NCBI GenBank assembly: GCA_913058165.1
Contig: CAJXQV010000086.1
Coordinates: forward strand, 1-5,806
Direction: 5' to 3'
DNA from: an uncultured Chromatiales bacterium
GTDB lineage: Bacteria > Pseudomonadota > Gammaproteobacteria > Steroidobacterales > GCA-2729495
Length of the DNA stretch: 5,806 bases
Shown here: piece after piece, positions 1 to 5,806 of the stretch
Layout: each line of letters begins with the position of its first letter
Position numbering within the stretch: position 1 is the stretch's first letter
Notes under the pieces: generated by a model
Databases searched by the model: none
The model's input: the letters and a program-made list of their open reading frames with translations, nothing else
Told to the model about the DNA's origin: nothing
Position numbers and translations under genes: made by a program

Positions 1-2
1 AA

Positions 3-689
3 TTGGATGAAGGCAGCTTTGTCGGCGCAATTGAAGATATGCAGGGCCGCCTGAATATCAACAATATCTACCGCAATGGCCAGGTTGACCAGATTGCGTA
101 TGAGCAGTTCACCCGTTTACTCGAGACGCTCGGGCTAGAAGTGCAACTGGCCGAAGCCGTGCTCGACTGGATCGACCTCGATCAGGATGTCTGCTGCGCT
201 GCTGGCGCAGAAGACGATACCTACACTGCCAGAACGCCAGCGCACCGGGCCGCAAACCGTTACCTCACCTCAACCAGCGAACTGCTTGCGATTGAGGGTT
301 TCGACAACGACAGCTACCGCGAGCTGGAACCTTATATAGCCGCACTCCCGCCCGGCTGGTGTGGTGGTGGTGGGTTTACCCCAGTCAACGTCAACACTGC
401 ATCCGACAAGGTGCTGCTCGCACTGGACGCCAACATCACTGAAGCCAATACCGATCAATGGATCGCTGAACGCGAAGATATCGATGGCTATCGGGACCTG
501 AGCGCATTCAATGGCGTAGTAAGTCAGGACTTACTGGATGGCGAATACCTCAGCCTGAACTCAGAATGTTTTGGTGTCACAGTCGTGATATCGATTGGCA
601 GTTTCCGCTACTCTATGTACAGTCTGCTGGATAGAGACGGCAAGGCGGGTACGATTATTACCCGAATCCGCTATTTTGGCGTTTACTAG
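3..689 (+). CDS. gspK: Type II secretion system minor pseudopilin GspK, C-terminal part (5' end missing)
   Basis: This is the C-terminal 228 residues of GspK, the large minor pseudopilin that sits with GspI and GspJ at the tip of the T2SS pseudopilus in the periplasm. The reading frame is open at the window edge. The TTG at 3-5 is an internal Leu codon, not a start, because the prepilin leader, N-terminal helix and roughly the first 100 residues of a usual 320-330 residue GspK are absent. Family signatures seen, numbered from base 3, are EDMQGRLNINN (11-21), LDWIDLDQD then GAEDDTY (54-74), which is the acidic region linked to calcium binding in GspK structures, ELLAIEGFD (93-101), VNVNTAS (128-134), and a closing strand region SLLDRDGKAG (207-216). 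The stop is TAG at 687-689. Oddities are a Gly-rich stretch with a Cys (GWCGGGG, 118-124) before the NVNTA motif and an adjacent Cys pair at 64-65. gspL follows after about 100 bases. Confidence 0.93.
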   Translation: MDEGSFVGAIEDMQGRLNINNIYRNGQVDQIAYEQFTRLLETLGLEVQLAEAVLDWIDLDQDVCCAAGAEDDTYTARTPAHRAANRYLTSTSELLAIEGFDNDSYRELEPYIAALPPGWCGGGGFTPVNVNTASDKVLLALDANITEANTDQWIAEREDIDGYRDLSAFNGVVSQDLLDGEYLSLNSECFGVTVVISIGSFRYSMYSLLDRDGKAGTIITRIRYFGVY

Positions 690-709
690 CGTCGACATTC
701 CGGACTATG

Positions 710-769
710 AATTCTCAACGGGGTTATTTTGAGCAAAGTGCTTATCAACTGGCGTGATCTAATTCTCAA
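710..769 (+). repeat. 9-base direct repeat AATTCTCAA in the gspK-gspL gap
   Basis: The 9-mer AATTCTCAA occurs at 710-718 and again at 761-769, 51 bases apart, within the only substantial gap of the operon. The repeat is read directly from the sequence. A role, for example as a regulator half-site or as a trace of a small duplication, is not supported by anything else, and a chance match in this AT-richer stretch is quite possible. Confidence 0.25.
720..728 (+). promoter_or_regulatory. Candidate Shine-Dalgarno for the small ORF upstream of gspL
   Basis: A GGGG run at 720-723 lies 5 bases before the TTG at 729. It is the best purine-rich ribosome-binding candidate in the gspK-gspL gap. The gspL ATG at 791 has no comparable motif at normal distance: only GG at 780-781 is near. 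This makes entry at 720 followed by coupling into gspL plausible but unproven. Confidence 0.3.
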
Positions 770-791
770 GCAAAGCTATGGTAATTACTAA
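729..791 (+). CDS. Possible 20-codon leader ORF coupled to gspL
   Basis: This is a short open frame in the gap between gspK and gspL. It begins at TTG (729) after a GGGG run and encodes LSKVLINWRDLILKQSYGNY, with the TTG read as fMet if it is used. Its TAA stop (789-791) shares a base with the gspL ATG (791-793), giving TAATG, an arrangement typical of translational coupling. It is in the same frame as gspK but separated from it by the TAG at 687 and a TGA at 708. I recognise no homologue, and there is no signal peptide or membrane segment. A GTG at 738 is an alternative start. A 20-codon open frame next to an ATG preceded by TA can easily arise by chance, so this is a candidate only. Confidence 0.22.
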   Translation: MSKVLINWRDLILKQSYGNY

Positions 792-2038
792 TGGCTGAAA
801 CATTGGTCATTCAATTGCCCGCCGACGATTCTGGCGATGCCGCATGGATTTCGGTCGATGCCATGGGTGCAGGCACATCAGCACCTGAGCAAGGGCCACT
901 CGAACAAGCGGCAGCGGGTGCTGCAGGCAAACAACTCATTGTGCTGCTGCCATCGGCTGCGGTTCTTCGCCTGCATTCAAATTTACCGCTTAAAGGCAAC
1001 GCGAAAATATTGCAGGCCCTGCCCTTCGCACTCGAAGACCAGCTCGCACAAGATGTCGACAAACTGCATTTCGCCATTGGCGAACGCAATGCACAAGGCT
1101 TGCTCCCAGTTGCGGTTGTCGAAAAAGACCGACTGCGGTATTACCTTCAGCAACTGGAAACAGCCCGACTATTTCCAACCTTGGTCTATGCAGAAAGTGA
1201 AGCCGTTACACCCATGCCTGCAACCATTGTGGTCTGGATCAACGATTCAGAGTTAATTATTCGCGAACCGGATGGCAAAAGTAGCGTAAGCGACATCGAA
1301 GAACTCGAGACCATCATGTCGCTGAAATTTCCAACAATAACCGACACGTCTGCCGCCACTAACAATGTACTGATTTATTGCTCAGCCGAAGCCAATGACC
1401 GTCATCAGGGATTGTGGGATTCGCTGCGCAGCCGGGCGCAATCGCTGGACATCAAACTTATCGGCGACAAGGGTATTGGCAAGCTTGCCGGCGCCATCAT
1501 CAGCAAGCCGGGCATCAATCTTTTGCAGGGTAAATTCTCTGTCAAAATCGATCTGTTTTCATGGTGGCCATTCTGGCGTAATGCCGCAATCCTACTGCTA
1601 GCGGCCGGCATCATGAGTGTCTTCAGTGATGCTGCATTGCTGTTCCAACTTAATCAAAAAGAAGCGCAACTGGACACCGCGGCGAGCCGTATTTTGACTG
1701 ATATATTCCCTTCTGCAGCCGGTGCAGCTGACCCCTGGGGCCAACTGCAAAGTCGGTTGCAAGGCGGTGGCAATATTGCCGTCGGTGAGCCCGACTTCAT
1801 CGACGCATTAATTGTGCTGGCAGATGCTCTGGATAAAAGCTCCGGCATTAAGGTTGATGCATTGAATTTCCGCAGCGGTATTATCGACCTGCGTTTGGAG
1901 GCACCCGCCGTCGAAAATCTTGATACGTTCCGTCAGGCTATCAATGATAGCGGGCGCTTTATTGCCAACATCCAATCGGCCAATCCGGCTGACAATATCA
2001 TTAAGGGCCGAGTTCAAGTAAAGGCGCAAGGCACATGA
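791..2038 (+). CDS. gspL: Type II secretion system inner-membrane platform protein GspL
   Basis: GspL is a bitopic inner-membrane protein of the T2SS assembly platform. Its cytoplasmic N-terminal actin-like domain holds the ATPase GspE, and its periplasmic C-terminal domain pairs with GspM. The 415-residue length is normal for the family. Features seen are a cytoplasmic domain at about 1-255, including VLLPSAAVLR (51-60) and ALPFALEDQLAQDVDKLHFAIG (76-97), which closely resembles the XcpY pattern; the family motif INLLQGKF (242-249) just before the membrane; an FSWWPFWRN boundary; one membrane segment at about 264-287; and a periplasmic ferredoxin-like domain to 415. The segment contains an Asp (D280) near its middle, which is slightly unusual. 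The ATG at 791 is the first start after an in-frame TAA at 782-784. It has no good Shine-Dalgarno of its own. The stop TGA (2036-2038) overlaps the gspM ATG. Confidence 0.95.
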   Translation: MAETLVIQLPADDSGDAAWISVDAMGAGTSAPEQGPLEQAAAGAAGKQLIVLLPSAAVLRLHSNLPLKGNAKILQALPFALEDQLAQDVDKLHFAIGERNAQGLLPVAVVEKDRLRYYLQQLETARLFPTLVYAESEAVTPMPATIVVWINDSELIIREPDGKSSVSDIEELETIMSLKFPTITDTSAATNNVLIYCSAEANDRHQGLWDSLRSRAQSLDIKLIGDKGIGKLAGAIISKPGINLLQGKFSVKIDLFSWWPFWRNAAILLLAAGIMSVFSDAALLFQLNQKEAQLDTAASRILTDIFPSAAGAADPWGQLQSRLQGGGNIAVGEPDFIDALIVLADALDKSSGIKVDALNFRSGIIDLRLEAPAVENLDTFRQAINDSGRFIANIQSANPADNIIKGRVQVKAQGT

Positions 2039-2544
2039 ACGCAAACGAACTGAAAGCCCGGTTCAACACATGGGTTCGCAGCATGACGCCGCGGGAGCGA
2101 TTAATGGTTGCTGCAGCATCGGTGCTTATTGTTATAGCGCTTATTTGGTTGTTATTACTCAATCCGCTGTACAGTTCGCAAGAACAATTAGCCCAAAGGG
2201 TCAACGGTAAATCCACCTTGCTGGTCGAGTTACAACAACGGGCCGCAAGCCGTGTTAGCCAGCCGGCAACAAGCAAGCTTCAGGGCCTTGATCAATCGAT
2301 TGTAGTGGTTATCGACAGAACCACTCGCCTACGCGGACTCAGCCCATACCTCAAACGCAATCAACCTGATGGCAACAACACTGTGCGCTTGCGGTTTGAG
2401 AACGCGCCGTTTGATGACCTAGTGACCTGGCTCAACGAAGTAAAAGTGGGTTACGGTCTTAACGCTACCTCAGCCAGCATTGACCTTGCCGGATCGCCAG
2501 GGCGAATTAACTGCTCGGTGGTCCTCGAACGCTCCGGCGCTTAA
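2035..2544 (+). CDS. gspM: Type II secretion system inner-membrane platform protein GspM
   Basis: GspM is a small bitopic inner-membrane protein that dimerises with GspL and links the T2SS platform to the pseudopilus. The 169-residue length is typical. The sequence shows a short basic cytoplasmic N-terminus (KARFNTWVRSMTPRER, 7-22) with the common MTPRER lead-in, one membrane helix at about 24-42 (VAAASVLIVIALIWLLLL), a helical linker at about 47-75, and a periplasmic ferredoxin-like domain from about 88 on. The stretch RLRFENAPFDDLVTWLNEV (118-136) is the most family-like part. The start overlaps the gspL stop as ATGA, and AAGG motifs at 2021-2024 and 2028-2031 precede it, so translation is probably coupled to gspL. 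The stop is TAA at 2542-2544. Confidence 0.93.
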   Translation: MNANELKARFNTWVRSMTPRERLMVAAASVLIVIALIWLLLLNPLYSSQEQLAQRVNGKSTLLVELQQRAASRVSQPATSKLQGLDQSIVVVIDRTTRLRGLSPYLKRNQPDGNNTVRLRFENAPFDDLVTWLNEVKVGYGLNATSASIDLAGSPGRINCSVVLERSGA

Positions 2545-2581
2545 GCCGCTTTCCAAGCCAAACTCCGGACACCTTTTACTC

Positions 2582-3358
2582 ATGCTCAAAAAAATTACCC
2601 AGCTGTCGCAACGTTCCCAACTGATCATCTCGGGCACTGTCGCAGTGTTGATTTTTATTCTGGTATTGGCGCCAGCAACTCTAGTTCTCAGTGCCTTGCC
2701 CGGCCTGAGCATCGGTGCCTCAGGCGTTAGCGGGAGCCTCTGGAACGGCAGCGCACAGCGAGTCAGCATCGATGGATTCTCACTGAATGCAACTCGCTGG
2801 ACCATTAAACCACTCGCATTGCTCGGCGGTGCATTGGAGCTGCGATTACTGACCAGCTGGCCTGGAGGCGAATTTGAAGGCGACTTAAGCGCCGGAATTA
2901 CTGGCTCATTGCAGGTAAAAAACGCCAGTGTGTTTGCATCCCTTAGCGAACTCAGCGCAACCATAGGCATGCCTGCGTCAGGCCAACTGAGCCTCAACAT
3001 TGAATCGCTTGTCATCAATAATAACTGGCCGACACAAGTCGTCGGCTCACTGAATCTGCTTGGTTTAACCACAGTTCAGCCGGGAAACAGTACACCGATT
3101 ATCCTGGGCGACTATGCAGCGGTCTTTACGAATAAAGTTGTCAACGACGAAAACCCGATTATTGCCGCTATTACCGACAATGGCGGCCCGCTGGAGCTGA
3201 GTGGCAAGATAACGTTAACACCGCCCAATCAGTATTTGCTGGAAACAAAAATAAAACCCCAGGCGAACGCCGCGGAAAATTTGAAACAGGCTTTGAAGTT
3301 CATTGCCCCCACGGACAACCTCGGTGCACACGATTTCAAACTGAACGGCAGCTTCTAA
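2582..3358 (+). CDS. gspN: Type II secretion system accessory protein GspN
   Basis: GspN is an inner-membrane T2SS protein with a periplasmic body, present in only part of the T2SS family; its exact role is not settled. The 258-residue length fits the family. There is a basic N-terminus (MLKK), one membrane segment at about 14-34, then the family-typical VSGSLWNGSAQRV (49-61), WTIKPLALLGGALELRL (73-89), and the C-terminal DNGGPLELSG (199-208) followed by KITLTPPNQYLLETKIKP (209-226). The start is set at ATG 2582, which puts the charged N-terminus directly before the membrane helix. An in-frame TTG at 2480 would add 34 residues overlapping gspM and is unlikely. The ribosome-binding site is weak: CGGA at 2566-2569 is 12 bases away. 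The gap to gspM is 37 bases, so it is probably cotranscribed. The stop TAA (3356-3358) overlaps the stop of the opposing gene. Confidence 0.9.
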   Translation: MLKKITQLSQRSQLIISGTVAVLIFILVLAPATLVLSALPGLSIGASGVSGSLWNGSAQRVSIDGFSLNATRWTIKPLALLGGALELRLLTSWPGGEFEGDLSAGITGSLQVKNASVFASLSELSATIGMPASGQLSLNIESLVINNNWPTQVVGSLNLLGLTTVQPGNSTPIILGDYAAVFTNKVVNDENPIIAAITDNGGPLELSGKITLTPPNQYLLETKIKPQANAAENLKQALKFIAPTDNLGAHDFKLNGSF

Positions 3359-5760
3359 ACCACCTCACGAAACACACCGAGTCCGGGGAAGTAAAGCCCC
3401 AAGCGCACCGCTGCAGTTTCTGTAGGGTACGCCGCATGTATCGCCTCTTTATAACTTTCTAACTGTTCGCGATAACGCAACACTTCGTTATCAACAAACT
3501 GCTCAGTATCGCTGCCGCGATGAACACTGGTTTTGTAATCAATAATCCAACGCTCGCCGGTTTCGGACACAAAGGTGCGATCAATCACTTTTCGTTCCAT
3601 CCGGTCGTTCACAGCAAGGGTAATAGCCAACTCACTTTTCGCCAGCGTTTGCGGCGAGAGTATCCAACGGCCCTTTTCGTCGGCAACAGCGTTATCCAAT
3701 GCAGCGATAACCCGTGCAACCCCTTGTGGGATTTCCGCCTCGGTAATGCCTTGTTCCGCGAGCAATGCACTGCAAACATTCTCTGAATAAGTAAGCTGGT
3801 CCACACCCAATTCAGCCATTTGCTCGAGGCAGGCATGAACCACGGTGCCGACGATACGCGCCAGCGGGCTCGCCCAATCAAAGATCACTGGCTCAGTCGG
3901 CAGATGAATACTGTGTTTCAATGCGGACGCTACTGGCTGCGATGGCTCCGGGACTTTCCAACCAGCAACAAAACGTCGCAGATCCGGTTGCCGCCACACG
4001 GGGCCGCTAAAGGCTGGCCCTGCGGGCACTTCATTCGGTACCGGCAATTCGCGAGCCATGACCGCGAGCATGCAACGCCCCAGCGAGTTACCAGCAGGAC
4101 CGGCCATTTCCCCATCTTTGTCCGCCTTAAGGTATACAAACGGATACAGTCGTTTGCGGGCACGGGTTACGGCCACATAAATTAAGCGGGCACGCTCGGA
4201 TAATTCCTGAGCCGCATCGATGCCACGAATAAACTCAAATAAAGGGTCGGCCTCAGCGCCAAAACGCTCGACCGGGGCCAATAACAACCCGAAGCCGCCA
4301 TCAGGTCTGGGCACCTGCTTCCACAGCAATACCTTTTTATCATTAGCTGAAGTGCGTCTGCCGAGGCTTGGCAAAATAACCGTATCGAACTCCAGGCCTT
4401 TGGCCTTATGAATGGTCATGATCTGGACCTTCGCATCAGCACTGGAAAAGGTCACCGGCTGACTCTCGAGCTTAGCCAACAGCTCGGCGGTATCCGCGAT
4501 ATCATCCGAATCGGTTTCCGCTTCAATGAAACGGAAAAAAGCCTGTGCGGCAAGCAATTCGTTTTGCTCACGCGCTGTGGCGGGACCGCCAATGCTTAAC
4601 CACACACCTTCAATCCAATCGCACAATGGCAAGCGACCGCGTCGCTCAAAACCGGCGCCAATTGCCTTCACCATATACTCAATTCGGACCTTGCCATCAG
4701 CACTGAGTGCTTTAGGCAATTCACCGTCTGTGAGCAATTGCCACACCGGTGCCTTGCGATCGGATGCGAGCAACGTGTGCAAATCTTCGAGCAGCAATCC
4801 GCACCAGGGGGCCCGCAGCAAAGCGGTCCATGCCAATCGGTCGGCGGGATGCAACAAAGCCCGGGTCAGGGACAAAAGATCCTGCACCAAAGGAATGTCG
4901 GCCATGTGCTCAAGGTCTTTGCCTGCGAACGCAATGCCACGACTCCGGAGCAGATTAGCGACACCGGCAGCATGGCGACGACTCCGCACCAGAATACCGA
5001 TACTGTCATCCGCTGTATCGGCACTTTGTTGCAGGCTTTCAATTAACGCGACGATCTCGGTGGCCTCGGTGGCAGCCGTATTATCGGCCATCACCTGCCA
5101 CTCCACACCGGCTGCACCTGAGGATTCACGAACAGCCTGACTGGCCGAGAACTTCACCGCGCCGGTGAGTACATCATTCTGCTCCGGCAGAACTTCTTTG
5201 AATGCCGTGTTAACCCAATCAACCACCCGCGGGTCGGAACGAAAATTGGCGCTCAACTGCAGCGGCTTAGGCGTGAACCAGTACCCGCCTCCGGTATGAA
5301 TGCCCTGAGTTGCAACTTCGAGAAAGTTTGCCACCTCAGCCTGACGAAAACGGTAAATCGATTGCATCGGATCACCGACCAGAAATAAACTGCGACCATC
5401 GCCCGGTACCCAACCGCGGATCAGTTGCTTTAGCAGTTCGTACTGGGACACCGATGTGTCCTGAAACTCATCCAGAAGTATGTGCTGCAACTTACAGTCC
5501 ATCGCCAACGCAAGATCACTGGGCTCATCACTGCGCCCGAGTGCGGCACGTGCCTCGATAGCCACCTCTGAGAAATCAGCTTCACCACGTTCGCGGAACA
5601 CCTCACGTAACTCAACAACAGCTAAGGGCAACGCCACCAGTAAATGCCCGAGCAGTTCCCATTGCGCATCGGCAATACGGGCTGAAGGCAATCCGCGGAC
5701 TTCCTGCATGACCTTATACAAACGCTCATCGGCGTCACTCTCAACCACAGCGCCTAAGAC
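3355..5760 (-). CDS. AddA/RecB-type UvrD-like helicase with PD-(D/E)XK nuclease domain, N-terminus missing
   Basis: These are the C-terminal 801 residues of an ATP-dependent helicase-nuclease of the exonuclease V beta / AddA type, which in the cytoplasm unwinds and resects double-strand breaks for recombination. Numbered from V at 5760, superfamily 1 helicase motifs run in order: DEFQD (97-101, Walker B), LVGDPMQSIYRFRQAE (127-142), SANFRS (170-175), TIHKAKGLEF (449-458), YVAVTRARKRLY (528-539). The nuclease domain follows with HACLE (642-646), IDRTF (726-730), WIIDYKTS (738-745, the D-x-K core) and REQLESYKEAI (764-774, the Q-x3-Y motif), so both activities look intact. The Walker A region is absent because the contig ends inside the gene; a full protein would be about 1100 residues or more. 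The apparent GTG start at 5775 and the residues MYKRQ are adapter sequence. The stop is TAG (rc 3357-3355). AddA is favoured over RecB by overall style, but this is not certain; an AddB-like partner gene would be expected beyond 5760. Confidence 0.92.
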   Translation of the reverse strand, partial: VLGAVVESDADERLYKVMQEVRGLPSARIADAQWELLGHLLVALPLAVVELREVFRERGEADFSEVAIEARAALGRSDEPSDLALAMDCKLQHILLDEFQDTSVSQYELLKQLIRGWVPGDGRSLFLVGDPMQSIYRFRQAEVANFLEVATQGIHTGGGYWFTPKPLQLSANFRSDPRVVDWVNTAFKEVLPEQNDVLTGAVKFSASQAVRESSGAAGVEWQVMADNTAATEATEIVALIESLQQSADTADDSIGILVRSRRHAAGVANLLRSRGIAFAGKDLEHMADIPLVQDLLSLTRALLHPADRLAWTALLRAPWCGLLLEDLHTLLASDRKAPVWQLLTDGELPKALSADGKVRIEYMVKAIGAGFERRGRLPLCDWIEGVWLSIGGPATAREQNELLAAQAFFRFIEAETDSDDIADTAELLAKLESQPVTFSSADAKVQIMTIHKAKGLEFDTVILPSLGRRTSANDKKVLLWKQVPRPDGGFGLLLAPVERFGAEADPLFEFIRGIDAAQELSERARLIYVAVTRARKRLYPFVYLKADKDGEMAGPAGNSLGRCMLAVMARELPVPNEVPAGPAFSGPVWRQPDLRRFVAGWKVPEPSQPVASALKHSIHLPTEPVIFDWASPLARIVGTVVHACLEQMAELGVDQLTYSENVCSALLAEQGITEAEIPQGVARVIAALDNAVADEKGRWILSPQTLAKSELAITLAVNDRMERKVIDRTFVSETGERWIIDYKTSVHRGSDTEQFVDNEVLRYREQLESYKEAIHAAYPTETAAVRLGLYFPGLGVFREVV

Positions 5761-5806
5761 CTGTCTCTTATACACATCTGACGCTGCCGACGATCTACTC
5801 TGTGTA
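5761..5806. other. Illumina Nextera (Tn5) adapter read-through, not genomic
   Basis: The terminal 46 bases match the reverse complement of the Nextera i5-side adapter without a mismatch. They are the 19-base Tn5 mosaic end CTGTCTCTTATACACATCT (5761-5779), the read-primer part GACGCTGCCGACGA (5780-5793), an 8-base index TCTACTCT (5794-5801; reverse complement AGAGTAGA, which I recall as Nextera index N504) and GTGTA (5802-5806), the first bases of the P5 reverse complement. This is library sequence retained in the assembly, so the genomic part of the window ends at 5760. Confidence 0.98.

Noticed and set aside
3..5. TTG as the start of gspK
   Set aside because: The prepilin leader and N-terminal helix are missing, and the frame is open to the window edge, so the gene is truncated.
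690..790. Sigma-70 promoter for gspL in the gspK-gspL gap
   Set aside because: TTGAGC at 729 has no -10-like box at 16-18 bases; the nearest candidate TCTAAT at 758 is 23 bases away.
778..798. Second mini-ORF from ATG 778
   Set aside because: It ends after six codons and has no ribosome-binding site of its own.
2480..2581. Upstream TTG start for gspN
   Set aside because: It would overlap gspM by 65 bases and add 34 polar residues before the MLKK-membrane helix start that suits an inner-membrane protein; ATG 2582 is better.
2470..3072. 200-codon open frame on the - strand
   Set aside because: It is antisense to gspM and gspN, both well supported by family motifs, and its translation shows no fold or motif.
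3385..3400. GGGG/CCCC stem-loop as a terminator for the converging genes
   Set aside because: The stem is only 4 base pairs with an 8-base loop, there is no T-run on either side, and it lies in helicase codons for LGLYFPGLG.
4526..5140. 204-codon open frame on the + strand
   Set aside because: It lies antisense to the helicase gene, whose motifs span this stretch; its composition is Ser/Arg/Ala-rich with no recognisable domain.
5761..5779. Natural Tn5/IS50 mosaic end, suggesting a transposon insertion in the helicase gene
   Set aside because: The 19-mer is followed directly by the Nextera read primer, an 8-base index and the start of P5, which only a sequencing library provides.

Overview
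The window looks like the end of a draft or metagenomic contig from a gammaproteobacterium. Base composition is roughly balanced to mildly GC-rich by eye. It carries the 3' part of a type II secretion (T2SS) gene cluster on the + strand and, converging on it, a large helicase-nuclease gene on the - strand. The gammaproteobacterial assignment is an inference from protein style (GspL and GspM resembling Pseudomonas XcpY and XcpZ, a GspN gene closing the cluster) and cannot be narrowed from this window alone.

Layout on the + strand: the C-terminal two thirds of gspK (3-689, 5' end outside the window), a roughly 100-base gap, gspL (791-2038), gspM (2035-2544, ATGA overlap with gspL) and gspN (2582-3358). 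The order K-L-M-N is the classical end of a gsp operon. GspK is the minor pseudopilin at the pseudopilus tip. GspL and GspM form the inner-membrane platform that links the cytoplasmic ATPase GspE to the pseudopilus. GspN is an inner-membrane accessory protein found in only some T2SSs. The upstream gsp genes (C to J) are expected to lie to the left of the window.

Layout on the - strand: positions 5760-3355 encode the C-terminal 801 residues of an AddA/RecB-type UvrD-like helicase with a C-terminal PD-(D/E)XK nuclease domain, of the kind that processes double-strand breaks for recombination. Its stop codon interlocks with that of gspN (4-base overlap), so the two transcription units collide with no intergenic space and no visible intrinsic terminator.

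The last 46 bases (5761-5806) are not genomic. They are Illumina Nextera adapter read-through: the Tn5 mosaic end, the i5-side read primer, an 8-base index and the first bases of P5. The apparent start of the helicase gene (a GTG giving MYKRQ) lies wholly in this adapter, so that N-terminus is an artefact and the gene is truncated by the contig end. I found no novel system here. The most interesting biological detail is a possible 20-codon leader ORF in the gspK-gspL gap whose TAA overlaps the gspL ATG (TAATG). No RNA genes, CRISPR arrays, insertion sequences or origins were seen.
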